Origin: Robertkochia solimangrovi
GTDB lineage: Bacteria; Bacteroidota; Bacteroidia; Flavobacteriales; Flavobacteriaceae
Length of the DNA: 64,000 nt
Assembly: GCF_007279655.1 (NCBI RefSeq)
Contig: NZ_QKWN01000001.1
Location: 682,001-746,000 of the forward strand
Direction of reading: 5' to 3'
In this document: positions 9,801 to 18,900 of the stretch, in pieces
How the letters are laid out: each line of letters starts with the position of its first letter
Numbering within the stretch: the first letter of the stretch is position 1
Translations under genes and position numbers: made by a program
The notes under the pieces: generated by a model
Told to the model about the DNA's origin: nothing
What the model saw: the letters and a program-made list of their open reading frames with translations, nothing else
The model's database searches: none

Positions 9801-12800
9801 TTCAAATGGTTTAACGATCTGCTGACCGGGTTCCATAGACTCGCTATAAGATGTCTCAACTACTTCGATAGCCGGAGCATCGATGATCGTTCCGGTAAAA
9901 TTCACTTCATAGGTACCTCCTTCACCATCTGTAATCACAAGGATATCGGATATAGAACCTGTATTTTCTGTATTAAGTGTATACGGAATGAAAAGGGTTT
10001 GATTGGGCTCAAGAGTCAGACTTGTTTCTGCAGTGTGAGTAAGCTGACCATTGGTAAAGCTAACATCGCTAAGATCGATCTGTTTTGAACCATTATTCTT
10101 AAGACCTACGATTCCTTTTACAGTTGCCATTTGGAATACTTCACCCAGGTCTACTGCTTTTTCACTTAAAACCAGTTCAGAAACTCCACCTCCTACAACA
10201 TCGATATTAATCTCTATGGGCAGTGAGCTGTTGAATGGATCATTGGAAAGTACGGAAAGGTATTCCTTGTGGGTACCTTCAATTAACTTTTCACCATCCA
10301 GGCTGATCATGATATCTTTTGATTCTCCTGGCTGGATCATTCCTTTGGCATCCACTACTTCTTTGATCAGTCCAAGACCCGGACTGTGAATATGTACGAT
10401 CTGTTTAGCAGCCATTGGAAGATACACCTTATCATAGTTCGAATTTACAAGTACGCCGTCATTCTTCGCTTCATTTTCAATGGCGCTGTAAATAGAATTC
10501 AATTGATATGCATACATTCCATCGAACTTATCATAGATGAATTTGATATCTCCATTGCTATAGATCTCGATCTGGAAGGTCATACTTACACTTTGGTTGT
10601 CATTGGCATGGCGAACTCCGGTGTACTGAACGATCAGTTTACCCAATTCTCTTTTGAAATGAACACTTCCACCCAGTGAAAATGCAAATTCCTTGATCAT
10701 GGCTGCGATATAACCATCCGGCATATGACTTCCATGGTAGGTGGAAGTTGAATTAAAGCTGCCATCCTCTCCTAAGGTCAGTAATCCTCTTTTGGTAATA
10801 TTGATAGCGTTAACGGATTTCCCATAAAACGGGAAATCAAAACCAAGATCCACATTATAGAATTCGTTCAATGTAGAGGATTTGAAGAATTCGGTAATAT
10901 CAGTACCATCGGCGGTGATATCCTGGAATACATAGGTATCATAAGGCATTGATTCCATGGTATACGGGAAACGCTGCACATTGGCTGGCAAGTTTTCTAT
11001 ATGACTAACGTCATTCGTATACGCAGGGAAACCATATTGTAATGGGTATTGCCCGTTATTGGTGATAGTAACACTGGCTTCTGCATTATCTCCAACCATT
11101 ATGTTTTCAAAGTTTACCACGGTTGGGGCAACTGCGATCTCCGCAGCTTCAGTACCTACACCAAATACATTAAATTTATGAACATCTCCGTTATAGCTGG
11201 TCATGGTGATCACCGCATTTTTATTTCCGGTTCCGTCAGGGGTGAAGGTCAGGGAAATCGCAGATTCCGATTTAGCTGCCACGTTCAGGGAGTAAACGGA
11301 AGTGTTCACTGTGAATTGAGGATCTGAAGAGACGATCGTTTTGGTACGGAATCTTCCGTAACCAGTATTATAGATCGTCATTTCCTTAGTCGAGGTTAAT
11401 CCGTTGAATACGCTTCCGAAATCCAGAATACTATTAGTGGTGATCTCTGGTTTATGTCCGGAAACGGTTACCGTAGCCGGAACCCTGTATAACGGTGTAT
11501 CCGCATCATTCGAACTGATTACGATATTTGATTTATAGGTTCCGTTGATGAGTTCACTTCCGTCAACTGCGATGTCAACGTCTGTTTCACCCAATCCGTA
11601 GATACTTCCTTCTGAAGGAGAAAGTGTCATATACTCGTGCATCGGACTCACCTTACTGGCTACTTTAACATTCCATGCAAAGTTTTCATTTTCTACAGCA
11701 CCGGCAAGTGGCACCCAGGTCTTACCCAGGTCAAAGCTCATCATACAATAATCTGATCCTTCCGGACTGTTCTCATAAGACATCCCCAGTGGATATAAGT
11801 TTCCGGCAGGGGTGTGGAATACTACCCAGAAAGATTCACCTTTTTTGAAGAACAGGTGTTCCAGTAAGTTAACCGAATAGTTTCTGGTGTCATTCTCAGA
11901 ATAGGCATTGAATCTATTATCGGTATAGATCAGGTTCTCTTTGGTGATCTTTTCACCCTTGTAGATCTCAAGAACGGCAGGACCGTCTTCCTGATCCAGA
12001 TTCATAAACGCATTAACATAAGTAAGATTAAATCCTTCCGGATCATCCACTACAAATTTGGTTGCAGAGGAATTGGTCATGGTGGTATCCACCTCACCGA
12101 TGACATAGGTCGTTCCTACGTAATAATGACTTTTTTCGGAAGCTTCCCATGCATTGGGTGCTGCACCAGAAGTGGCGAATTTTTCAGCCAGTTCAATATT
12201 TTGCTTTTCAACTTTTAGCTGAGATACAGATTTGATGGTTCCAGCAGCAGGAAGTGCTATACTGGTGGCAGAAGCAGAAGCAGACACTTCTCTGGTCTCT
12301 GTTTTCCAATTAAGAATACCGGTATCCTGGTTGATGATCTTTAGTGATTCCATAGCTTCAGTGGAAGTTGCCACATCCATTGAAACAGAAATACTGTTCT
12401 TATCGGCGGTGATGTCCGGACCACTGTTAGTTGTTGCTTCCACAATATTCGACACTGCGGATTCATTTCCCCATCGGTCAACAGCAATAATCGTGAAGAA
12501 ATAGGTCGTTTCAAATTCCAGTCCCTCAATGGTGATTTCTTCGTGCTCTCCGGCAGCCATGAAACCATTCTTAAAGGACATAGATTGTGGAGCAGACAGA
12601 TCTGCATTCACTGACCATGATAATTTGTATTCATAAGGAGTATCATCCCCGCTATCCGCCGGAACACTAAAACTAAGGGTTGCAAAATCCTGTGATGCAC
12701 CCAACAGTGCCAGGTCGTTAATGGTGTTCGGAGCGGTATTATCATTGGGTTTTAATGCAAGATAGGCATCCATAAAACCAACTCCCATCTTACCTTCATA

Positions 12801-14405
12801 AGTTGGATTGTGTATATCGATATTTCTTACTCCGGAAAGGATTCTTCTTTTCAGGTCTTCATTGGTAAAAGTAGAAGAACCGTATTTGGAAACGATCAAT
12901 GCTGCTACACCAGATGCATGTGGAGTTGCCATAGAGGTACCCTGCATATATCCATAACGGTTACCCGGCATAGTACTCAATACCTGATTTTTTGATCCTT
13001 CTGCGGCATTACCTCCGGTTGTACTAAGATCAACCCAGGTACCATAATTCGAATAAACCGCTTTTTTATATGCAGCTCCCGTGGAGGCAATGGTGATAGG
13101 TGCCTCATAATATCCTGGATAATGCATACTGTCATTACCGTTGTTTCCGGCTGCGAAGAATACCACCCCACCTTTCATCGGGCTTCCGGGATAATTACCT
13201 GCTTCTGCGATAAAGTAATCGATCGCGTCAAGTACTGATTGCTCATAATAACCTGCTGATTGATATCCCCAGGAGTTTTGGGAGATCACCGCACCGTTAT
13301 CTGCACCGTATACGATAGCAGCTGCAAAATTACCTGATCCGTTATTACTGAAAACCTGGGCAGATAACAAGCGTGCTCCGTCACCGTTTCCGGTACCACC
13401 GGCAACTCCGGCAACTCCTTTTCCATTATTATTGGCGGCTGCAACAGTTCCGGCAACGTGAGTACCGTGATCATGTGCGGTGATTTCTCCTTTTTGTTCT
13501 GCGAAATTATAGCCATGGATGTCATCGATATATCCGTTGAAATCATCATCCACTCCGGGTTCACCGTTCAATTCCGCATCATTTACCCATAGTGAAGGGA
13601 TAAGATCTTCGTGTTTGGTATCGATACCACCGTCTACAATTGCCACGACAACGTTTGGTGTACCTGCAGTAATATCCCATGCCGGAAAAACGTTGATATC
13701 TGAACCTGCTACCGAGTTTGGCAGTGTTCCGTCATTTTTCAGGTGCCACTGATCGGCAAGATACGGGTCATTCGTAGTCATCGGAAGTGCACTTGCAGCA
13801 GGCAATTTAGCTTCTTCAACTCCGTCATAGTCTAATATCTTGGTTCGTATGGGTTCCGACATATCGATGTATTCGTTATTGTGATATTCACGCGCAACAG
13901 CCTGAACATCGGCTTCACTGGTTACGTCGATCTCATACCAAAGATGGAGTCCGTATTGCATATGTTTAGCTTCATTCCTTCCGGCATGTGGGAATACACG
14001 ATGCATTTCCGTAGCGGAGAATTTAGCATTCACCAGGTCTAAGCTGGTAAGGCTGGTCTTCAACTGACCTCCCTTTTTCGATTTTTTTAAGCCGTTGGCT
14101 ACTAATTCGACGGAATTCGGTTTAACCTTAACCCGAATCTTGCCGGGAACGAATTCCTGAGCCATTATATTTAAAGAACCGGCCAACCACAGAAGTAGGG
14201 TCAGGACGCCCAGTTTTTTAAATAGCTGAGTAATTTTCGTCATAAATTTATTTGTTTTTGTATTTCTGGTTTCATTATTCAATTCGGTAGTTTCTGGTGG
14301 TGTTTCATTTTGCTGAAGTGATTTTAGCATCGACTTCAGTGCCTTACGCTGAGAAGCGTTCTTCTCCAGCCAATTATCAACATTGTCCTTTCTCACCTTT
14401 CCCAT
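6816..14405 (-). CDS. Giant secreted S8 (subtilisin-like) peptidase with T9SS type A sorting domain
   Basis: 2529 residues as read from ATG 14405. Met55 (ATG at 14243) begins the signal MTKITQLFKKLGVLTLLLWL, so either the true start is there or a 54-residue N-terminal extension precedes the signal. The S8 domain (about 205-550) has catalytic Asp258 (AIVDGGID), His313 (HGTHVAGT), oxyanion Asn421 (AAGNNG) and Ser491 (GTSMATPHASG). A fibronectin III-like domain follows (about 560-665), then roughly 1500 residues of repeated Hydin/choice-of-anchor-like beta domains (for example LDFGSVFNGLTSTKEMTIYN) and two cadherin-like domains starting at NQAPVLE. The last ~85 residues (VHPNPVEDIMYLKM...VKKIIKK) are a T9SS type A sorting signal. 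The product is therefore exported by T9SS and attached to or released from the cell surface. The PorV-family gene lies 3 nt upstream. Confidence 0.93.
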   Translation of the reverse strand: MGKVRKDNVDNWLEKNASQRKALKSMLKSLQQNETPPETTELNNETRNTKTNKFMTKITQLFKKLGVLTLLLWLAGSLNIMAQEFVPGKIRVKVKPNSVELVANGLKKSKKGGQLKTSLTSLDLVNAKFSATEMHRVFPHAGRNEAKHMQYGLHLWYEIDVTSEADVQAVAREYHNNEYIDMSEPIRTKILDYDGVEEAKLPAASALPMTTNDPYLADQWHLKNDGTLPNSVAGSDINVFPAWDITAGTPNVVVAIVDGGIDTKHEDLIPSLWVNDAELNGEPGVDDDFNGYIDDIHGYNFAEQKGEITAHDHGTHVAGTVAAANNNGKGVAGVAGGTGNGDGARLLSAQVFSNNGSGNFAAAIVYGADNGAVISQNSWGYQSAGYYEQSVLDAIDYFIAEAGNYPGSPMKGGVVFFAAGNNGNDSMHYPGYYEAPITIASTGAAYKKAVYSNYGTWVDLSTTGGNAAEGSKNQVLSTMPGNRYGYMQGTSMATPHASGVAALIVSKYGSSTFTNEDLKRRILSGVRNIDIHNPTYEGKMGVGFMDAYLALKPNDNTAPNTINDLALLGASQDFATLSFSVPADSGDDTPYEYKLSWSVNADLSAPQSMSFKNGFMAAGEHEEITIEGLEFETTYFFTIIAVDRWGNESAVSNIVEATTNSGPDITADKNSISVSMDVATSTEAMESLKIINQDTGILNWKTETREVSASASATSIALPAAGTIKSVSQLKVEKQNIELAEKFATSGAAPNAWEASEKSHYYVGTTYVIGEVDTTMTNSSATKFVVDDPEGFNLTYVNAFMNLDQEDGPAVLEIYKGEKITKENLIYTDNRFNAYSENDTRNYSVNLLEHLFFKKGESFWVVFHTPAGNLYPLGMSYENSPEGSDYCMMSFDLGKTWVPLAGAVENENFAWNVKVASKVSPMHEYMTLSPSEGSIYGLGETDVDIAVDGSELINGTYKSNIVISSNDADTPLYRVPATVTVSGHKPEITTNSILDFGSVFNGLTSTKEMTIYNTGYGRFRTKTIVSSDPQFTVNTSVYSLNVAAKSESAISLTFTPDGTGNKNAVITMTSYNGDVHKFNVFGVGTEAAEIAVAPTVVNFENIMVGDNAEASVTITNNGQYPLQYGFPAYTNDVSHIENLPANVQRFPYTMESMPYDTYVFQDITADGTDITEFFKSSTLNEFYNVDLGFDFPFYGKSVNAINITKRGLLTLGEDGSFNSTSTYHGSHMPDGYIAAMIKEFAFSLGGSVHFKRELGKLIVQYTGVRHANDNQSVSMTFQIEIYSNGDIKFIYDKFDGMYAYQLNSIYSAIENEAKNDGVLVNSNYDKVYLPMAAKQIVHIHSPGLGLIKEVVDAKGMIQPGESKDIMISLDGEKLIEGTHKEYLSVLSNDPFNSSLPIEINIDVVGGGVSELVLSEKAVDLGEVFQMATVKGIVGLKNNGSKQIDLSDVSFTNGQLTHTAETSLTLEPNQTLFIPYTLNTENTGSISDILVITDGEGGTYEVNFTGTIIDAPAIEVVETSYSESMEPGQQIVKPFEVHNTGKATLEYAIAATEHVTIGEPATTASVEDFTYVYRSTYDDTMKPSHQWIKLTEEDKVEFHLADGINWEVIELPFEFEFYQEKYSKLWMGTQGVLSFDEIEDKSLSFFVPPMVPQEDTFNNFIAPYFAAGGPLTSNPEDTWGRYMKAFDDKVVFEWRGYINIFGIGGVYSAQAILYKNGKIKFQYKNDPSQPIRAFYGLVGIENKEGTEGLQIAHYQEYINNGVAIDIYPAKKETLEPGESRSYDLTFNTEGVNSGVYEESLKVFNNSPLTPEVIVPIDLEVTGEPALTFNPEVIELGEKIVEPGASYATEFSFINSGTKTMTVQNLRMEDGSTAVIEHLVYNFRWGWQWTTIRSTDSFIVEPGFESKSFRLTITPAEANEAYVNKVLADTDFGTTEELLINAVFKLPPSFTVNEEEIFHLAFNNDLYAHTLNLGNLEGESPLQYAISMNYLREDVVPAAVPNSAKGASVLLKQQLNVAPNLGVAPFNTDFANVLSHDNAVTPYTSVGYNGQDELITATEFIAPESGFNLSHVQTWYVSGSWLNSDINIEIRVGDNVENADVLYSETLNYTIQSEIQGGELITLELSETVELQPYERFYVVITHPLGATFPQGVAKVDEHILNRFKFLSGGLWFDIKDAGMSEYGWMVRAAEVTAAEKNWISIDGGYEGEIAVAGTLDLDVILNPARASMPTNKGNIIISTNDPYNALVSIPVTLEINQAPVLEKEHLYTVNEAETLNISIMTSDHEADMVTGATLISEDEKASLSFDNGVVNFIYTPDYEDSGIHSFDISLEDEYGIEGVSTITVEVIDVNRAPEVMEIETQYLNLYTGSYNLIWEDVFSDPDGDQVKYAASVSENGVTSLFFNENSMLVKPMSLGESTVTITGTDARGGSITTSFNVVVIGIVSSDDELDSSWQVHPNPVEDIMYLKMYNPVLEKINIKIYNSLGVLVKVAQSEGSDNMIEVPVSEVNPGVYYVELTTANAKSVKKIIKK

Positions 14406-14408
14406 TGT

Positions 14409-15578
14409 TTATTTTGAAGCAGTAGTGCTTTCTATGACAGGAGTGTTGGGGGTGTTTCCGAACTCGAAGGTCAGTGAAAAGCGCAGGGTGTTTTCCAGTG
14501 GACTATTCACATTCGAGGTATTGATCAGGTAAGACAGATCGAGATTTGCGTTCCTGAAAGAGATTCCTCCACCAACAGTTGCATATTGCCTGTTACCATA
14601 ATCTTCATCTTCATGAAAATAACCGGTACGCAGAGCGAAAACATTTCTGTATTTGTATTCAGCACCTACCGCATAGATAAGGCTTCCAAAATCATTGTTG
14701 GAAACGAGTATGGAACTGATCTCTGCATTAGCGGTAACAGAATTATCTGCATTGAGCAGGAATTCATATCCGGTTCCCAGTTTAAGGTTGGTAGGCATCT
14801 GTATTTTTTCAGAACCTTCTACGATCTCAACATTGGAACCGATATTGCTAAGCGATATACCGGCACGCCAGATTCCCATCATGTCACCAATTACCTGCGT
14901 ATCCGATTGATAGAATGCTCCCACATCCACTACAAAAGTGTTGATGGTTTTGATGTTTGAATTTTCCTGGCTGATCGCATAGTCGGAACGAACATATCTT
15001 CCGGAAACTGCCATAGCGAAATGTTCGCTGAGTTTAAGCGAATAGGATCCGTCTAAAGCAAGTTCATATGGGTTTTCACTTCCCATGCTGTTCCCTCCGG
15101 CATCGTAAAGATTGATCGATCCCATAGAGAAATATCGCAAACCAACTCCCCAGGTACTTCTGTGGTTGATCCTTTTAGCGAAAGATAAACTCCCCATAAA
15201 TACGTCCTTGGACAGACTTCTCATCCAGGGAGTGTAATTAAGTCCGATCGACATATCTCCTTCCATGAATGCATATTTTGCTGCATTGTAGAATTGCGAA
15301 TTCGCATCGGTAGAGGTGGCAACTCCCAGATCACCCATCCCCGCACTACGCGCATCCGGAATGATCAGAAGAAAAGGGGCAGCTGTGGTTTGCACCCCGG
15401 ATTCTTCCTGAGCATGACCGATGGAAATAGCCAACGGCAGCAGGAAGAACATTAGTAATAGTTTTTTCATTGGATTACAGTTTTTGGCCCCCAACAACGA
15501 AGACCTGTTATTAGTGTTGCCAAAAAAAGATCTTATTGTTGCTTTATCATTAAATATGAGGTCACAAAAACTATACAT
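14409..15578 (-). CDS. PorV-family T9SS outer-membrane protein (paralog-like)
   Basis: 389 residues as read; Met37 (ATG at 15470, MKKLLLMFFLLPLAISIGHA) starts a clean signal peptide and is the likely start, giving about 353 residues. The start of the mature protein, AAPFLLIIPDARSAGMGDLG, is the PorV signature, followed by an FadL-like barrel (alternating strands, ending NTLRFSLTFEFG). PorV carries T9SS substrates from the translocon and partners the sortase PorU. Here no porU is adjacent. Instead the gene is 3 nt from a giant T9SS substrate, so it may serve that substrate, which is an inference. A widely used porU-porV pair may exist elsewhere in the genome. Confidence 0.85.
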   Translation of the reverse strand: MYSFCDLIFNDKATIRSFFGNTNNRSSLLGAKNCNPMKKLLLMFFLLPLAISIGHAQEESGVQTTAAPFLLIIPDARSAGMGDLGVATSTDANSQFYNAAKYAFMEGDMSIGLNYTPWMRSLSKDVFMGSLSFAKRINHRSTWGVGLRYFSMGSINLYDAGGNSMGSENPYELALDGSYSLKLSEHFAMAVSGRYVRSDYAISQENSNIKTINTFVVDVGAFYQSDTQVIGDMMGIWRAGISLSNIGSNVEIVEGSEKIQMPTNLKLGTGYEFLLNADNSVTANAEISSILVSNNDFGSLIYAVGAEYKYRNVFALRTGYFHEDEDYGNRQYATVGGGISFRNANLDLSYLINTSNVNSPLENTLRFSLTFEFGNTPNTPVIESTTASK

Positions 15579-15644
15579 CGGCTTTTGAGGCCGTTACTAT
15601 ATCTATACAATTAAGATTAAAATGCTAAAAAACAGTTACTTGGT

Positions 15645-17234
15645 TTAAAAGCTGTTTAAGAAGGTGGTGAGGTTGATCTCGGAGTTGGTGATGTTGAGTT
15701 TCTTACGTAAACGATACCTTCCTACGTCAATAGTACGAACACTTTGACCGGTCAGTGAGGAGATCTCCTTGGAGGATAGATTCAATTTTGTAAAGGCCGC
15801 TAATTTCAGTTCATTGGGGGTAAGCTGATAGTCTGCCGCGAGCTTGGAGTAGAATTCAGAATGGACTTCCTGAAAGTACAGATCGAACTCTTCCCAGGTC
15901 TGATGATTCAGGTGATGGTTGAGATTGCTCAGGGTGTCGGCGATCAGCTTATCGCTTTGCACCTTAGTCATCGTTCTTGTTTTGCGAAGACTTTTGGTGA
16001 GGCTGGAAATGAGTTCGTTCTTTTCCAGAAGGAACATCAGATTCGACATCAGTTTCTTATTCTTATAATCGAGTTCCTTGTGCAGAAGTTTCTTCTCTTT
16101 TTGAATGTTCTCGTTAAGAAGTTGAGTTTGGCGCGTCTTACTTTTTTGAAGCAGGAACAAGGTAAATGCGATAATCAGCAATAGTGCAAGAGAAGCAAAG
16201 GCAAACTGGTAAACGGTTTCCCTGAATTTCTGATCTTCTTCCTCGATCTTCTTTTCCAGTTCATATTCATAGTTCGCTTTTAGTCGTTCCTGGTTCTTGA
16301 CACTTTCTTCGTTCAAAAGTTCATTTCGTGCAGCCATTTCTTTTTCCTGCATTTCGAAGGCTTCCCTGAATGCTTCGTTTTCCTGATAGATCCCTTTCAA
16401 TGCGATGGATGCATCCAGGGTTTGTTTGGCAGAACCCAGCTCTTCTGATAAATGCAGGGCCTTAACCAGATATTCTTCAGCTTTGGCGGTATTATTTAAC
16501 GCGAGATAGGTGGTTCCGATATGAGAAAGAGATTGACAGATCCCGGAAGCCAGATTAGCCTTTTCACGAAGTTCCAGCGCCTTCTCATGCCATATCAATG
16601 CCTGATCGTAGTCGCCCATCTTCATTCTCAGTGACCCCATATTGCTGATGGCGTTGGCCATCAGGTATTGTTCTGAGACCTTGTTAGACAGCGCAATACT
16701 TTCACGATAGAACTTTTCCGCTTCTTCATAATTTCCCAGGTTTTCATTGGCGATCCCCACGTTATTGTATATCACACAAAATGGGCGCAATGTTTGGTCG
16801 GTGGAATCGAGGATCGGATGTCCTTCCTGAATCGTTTGGTATTGATCCAGGGCTTTCTGATAATCCTTACTTTCCAGATAAATCCCTGCAATGCTGATCT
16901 CTGCATAGAGTTTATAAAGAAGATCATCTGCTTTTTCCGCTTCTTCCAGAATCTTCAGATAGGTGTCCATAGCGCGGTCGATGAGACCTTTGTTGATATA
17001 GAGGTTCCCGATTTCCAGCAGGATACGATAACGCCGTTGATTGTATTTTTTATCCGTTAGGAATTTGTTCAGTTCATTGTAGTAATAGAGCGAAGAGTCG
17101 AGATTGCTTTCCTGAAAACTCAGTGCTTTATGATATAACTCTGTATAGTATATACTATCGGCAGGGGAAGCTTTTTTAGTTTGCCCCATTCCCGAAAATC
17201 CGACCAACACTATTAATATCAGTAATTTCTTCAT
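15645..17234 (-). CDS. TPR regulator with membrane helix and C-terminal LuxR-like HTH
   Basis: 529 residues. A signal-like N-terminus (MKKLLILIVLVGFSGMG) precedes TPR repeats (about 25-330), a charged coiled segment, a membrane helix near 345-365 (FAFASLALLLIIAFTLFLL) and a cytoplasmic coiled coil. The C-terminal HTH (about 465-529) contains LTPNELKLAAFTKLNLSSKEI and SVRTIDVGRYRLRKKL. This is the flavobacterial one-component layout in which an outside TPR domain is linked directly to a DNA-binding domain, with no kinase domain. It lies 66 nt downstream-side of the PorV-like gene's 5' region on the same strand and may control it, by position only. Confidence 0.85.
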   Translation of the reverse strand: MKKLLILIVLVGFSGMGQTKKASPADSIYYTELYHKALSFQESNLDSSLYYYNELNKFLTDKKYNQRRYRILLEIGNLYINKGLIDRAMDTYLKILEEAEKADDLLYKLYAEISIAGIYLESKDYQKALDQYQTIQEGHPILDSTDQTLRPFCVIYNNVGIANENLGNYEEAEKFYRESIALSNKVSEQYLMANAISNMGSLRMKMGDYDQALIWHEKALELREKANLASGICQSLSHIGTTYLALNNTAKAEEYLVKALHLSEELGSAKQTLDASIALKGIYQENEAFREAFEMQEKEMAARNELLNEESVKNQERLKANYEYELEKKIEEEDQKFRETVYQFAFASLALLLIIAFTLFLLQKSKTRQTQLLNENIQKEKKLLHKELDYKNKKLMSNLMFLLEKNELISSLTKSLRKTRTMTKVQSDKLIADTLSNLNHHLNHQTWEEFDLYFQEVHSEFYSKLAADYQLTPNELKLAAFTKLNLSSKEISSLTGQSVRTIDVGRYRLRKKLNITNSEINLTTFLNSF

Positions 17235-17726
17235 CGCTTTGTATCAGGATGTATACGAGATCTTAAAACCATAAGAAAACCCGTATAACCGATGTATGAA
17301 AGATACAACCCTGAATTTAACTTGCTTTTTTTGAACCGGGCAAAAGTAACAAAATTGTATTTGATAGCGGTGTCATGAGTGTATTTTAATGAAAACATGA
17401 TACTTAGGGCTATCTCTATTTGTGGCGCAAGCATCAACAAAATAATGCGAAGCGAGCCCGAACCTAAATAGGTTGAGCCAGGCGATAGCGAGCAATAAGG
17501 ACACTCAAGGGAGTTTTGCACCCGCAAAACAATCCACGATACTGGAGAACTGTTCGCGATAGCGATCAGAATCGACACTAAGCACCGCCAGGTGCACGTC
17601 ACTTTCAAGTGGGCCAGCAGACGTGATCTCTGTAGAATGAATAAACTGGTTCAATACTTAAACCCCAACTCACAACTTATAACTCAACACTGAATTCTCT
17701 ATCTTTGTTCCTATTGAAAATATTCG
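17235..17726. other. Gene-free 492 bp with a dispersed-repeat remnant
   Basis: No convincing gene is seen. The right part holds short hairpins, including GCACC-GCCA-GGTGC (17582-17595), followed by a segment (17599-17623) that recurs at 30622-30646 with 4 mismatches in 25. The only longer frame here (minus strand, 17231-17608) has no coding character. Confidence 0.6.
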
Positions 17727-18521
17727 ATGAGAAGTATACCTGAATTACGAACCGTGAATGTGATGCGTTACATTTTGCCTTTGCGGGAGGGAGGTTCGCT
17801 GCCGGCTTTGGCAGAGGCTGATGATGATTTTAAATATGTGGTGAAATTCCGGGGAGCCGGTCACGGGGTGAAAGCATTGATCTCAGAATTACTGGGAGGA
17901 GAGATCGCCCGTGTACTCGGATTTAAATTGCCTGAACTGGTATTTGTGCATTTAGATGAAGCCTTTGGGAGAACAGAAGGCGATGAAGAGATACAGGACC
18001 TGTTGAAATTCAGTGAGGGACTCAACCTTGGGTTGCATTTTTTGTCTGGTGCGGTTAATTATGACCCGCTGGTCATGGAGGTGGATGCGGACCTGGCTTC
18101 GGATATTGTATGGCTGGATGCTTTGATCACCAATGTAGATCGTTCCTTTCGAAATACGAATATGCTGATGTGGCACAAGGAACTCTGGCTCATCGATCAT
18201 GGCGCTTCCTTTTATTTTCATCATAATTTCGGGAATTGGGAAAAACAGGCAACAACCCCGTTTCCCATCATCAAAGATCATGTTTTATTGCCAAAAGCAT
18301 CGAAGTTGGCAGATTCAGATCAAAAATTTAAGGAGATACTCACCGATGAGGTATTGCGCGAACTCACGGCATTGATTCCTGATGATTGGTTGCAATGGCA
18401 GGAGACTGAACTGGAACCTCAGGAGATCAGGGAAGTCTATTTTCAGTTTTTAAAGATCAGACTTGCACATACAGAATTATTCATAAACGAAGCCCAAAAT
18501 GCACGGAAAGCACTTATATGA
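17727..18521 (+). CDS. HipA-like kinase family protein (HipA_2 type)
   Basis: 264 residues, starting MRSIPELRTV. It matches the compact HipA-like kinase family: RYILPLREGGSLPALAEADD, a nucleotide Lys40 in YVVKFRGAGHG, and a catalytic block with Asp138 and Asn143/Asn145 in ALITNVDRSFRNTN. It also has a metal-binding Asp157 in LIDHGASF. HipA proper phosphorylates glutamyl-tRNA synthetase, but this family lacks the N-terminal HipA subdomain and has no known substrate. No HipB-like HTH partner is next to it. Its 3' end overlaps by 23 nt the DUF3037 gene, a pairing seen in other bacteria, so the two are likely translated together and act together. Confidence 0.85.
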   Translation: MRSIPELRTVNVMRYILPLREGGSLPALAEADDDFKYVVKFRGAGHGVKALISELLGGEIARVLGFKLPELVFVHLDEAFGRTEGDEEIQDLLKFSEGLNLGLHFLSGAVNYDPLVMEVDADLASDIVWLDALITNVDRSFRNTNMLMWHKELWLIDHGASFYFHHNFGNWEKQATTPFPIIKDHVLLPKASKLADSDQKFKEILTDEVLRELTALIPDDWLQWQETELEPQEIREVYFQFLKIRLAHTELFINEAQNARKALI

Positions 18522-18882
18522 TTATGCCGTCATTCGGCTGGTACCCAAAGTGGAAAGAGAGGAATTCATCAACCTCGGTATTCTGATGTACTGTAAACAG
18601 CAGAAATATCTGAAGGTAAAGTATTTTATTGATCCGGAAAAGATCAGGGTCTTTACCACGGAACTCGAGCTGGAGGAACTGGAAAAAAATTTACAGTCAT
18701 TTCAATCTATTGCCGAAGGGAAGAAAGAGGGAGGCCGGGTAGGAACGATGGACCTTGCCGAACGATTCCGATGGCTGACGGCAGTTCGCAGTTCCTGTAT
18801 TCAGACGTCCCGCCCTCATTCGGGGTTCAGTGATGATCTGGACGCTACTCTGGAACGACTTTTCGAAGACCTGGTATTGTAA
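18499..18882 (+). CDS. DUF3037 family protein paired with the HipA-like kinase
   Basis: 127 residues, with the start inside the last 23 nt of the kinase gene (MHGKHLYDYAVIRLVPKVER). The DUF3037 hallmarks are YDYAVIRLVP, REEFINLGILMYC and the C-terminal LERLFEDLVL. The family has no known biochemical role. The overlap implies translational coupling with the HipA_2 kinase. It could be a regulator, substrate or toxin/antitoxin partner of the kinase; the sequence does not decide this. No signal peptide or membrane helix is seen, so it is cytoplasmic. Confidence 0.85.
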   Translation: MHGKHLYDYAVIRLVPKVEREEFINLGILMYCKQQKYLKVKYFIDPEKIRVFTTELELEELEKNLQSFQSIAEGKKEGGRVGTMDLAERFRWLTAVRSSCIQTSRPHSGFSDDLDATLERLFEDLVL

Positions 18883-18900
18883 AGGGTTTTTTAAGCTTCA

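Noticed and set aside
7557-14000. Many plus-strand ORFs of 80-170 codons opposite the subtilase
   Set aside because: Antisense shadows of one long real frame; no protein-like motifs.
17231-17608. 125-codon minus-strand ORF upstream of the TPR-HTH regulator
   Set aside because: Composition is not protein-like, it covers hairpins and repeat debris, and it overlaps the start of a real gene.
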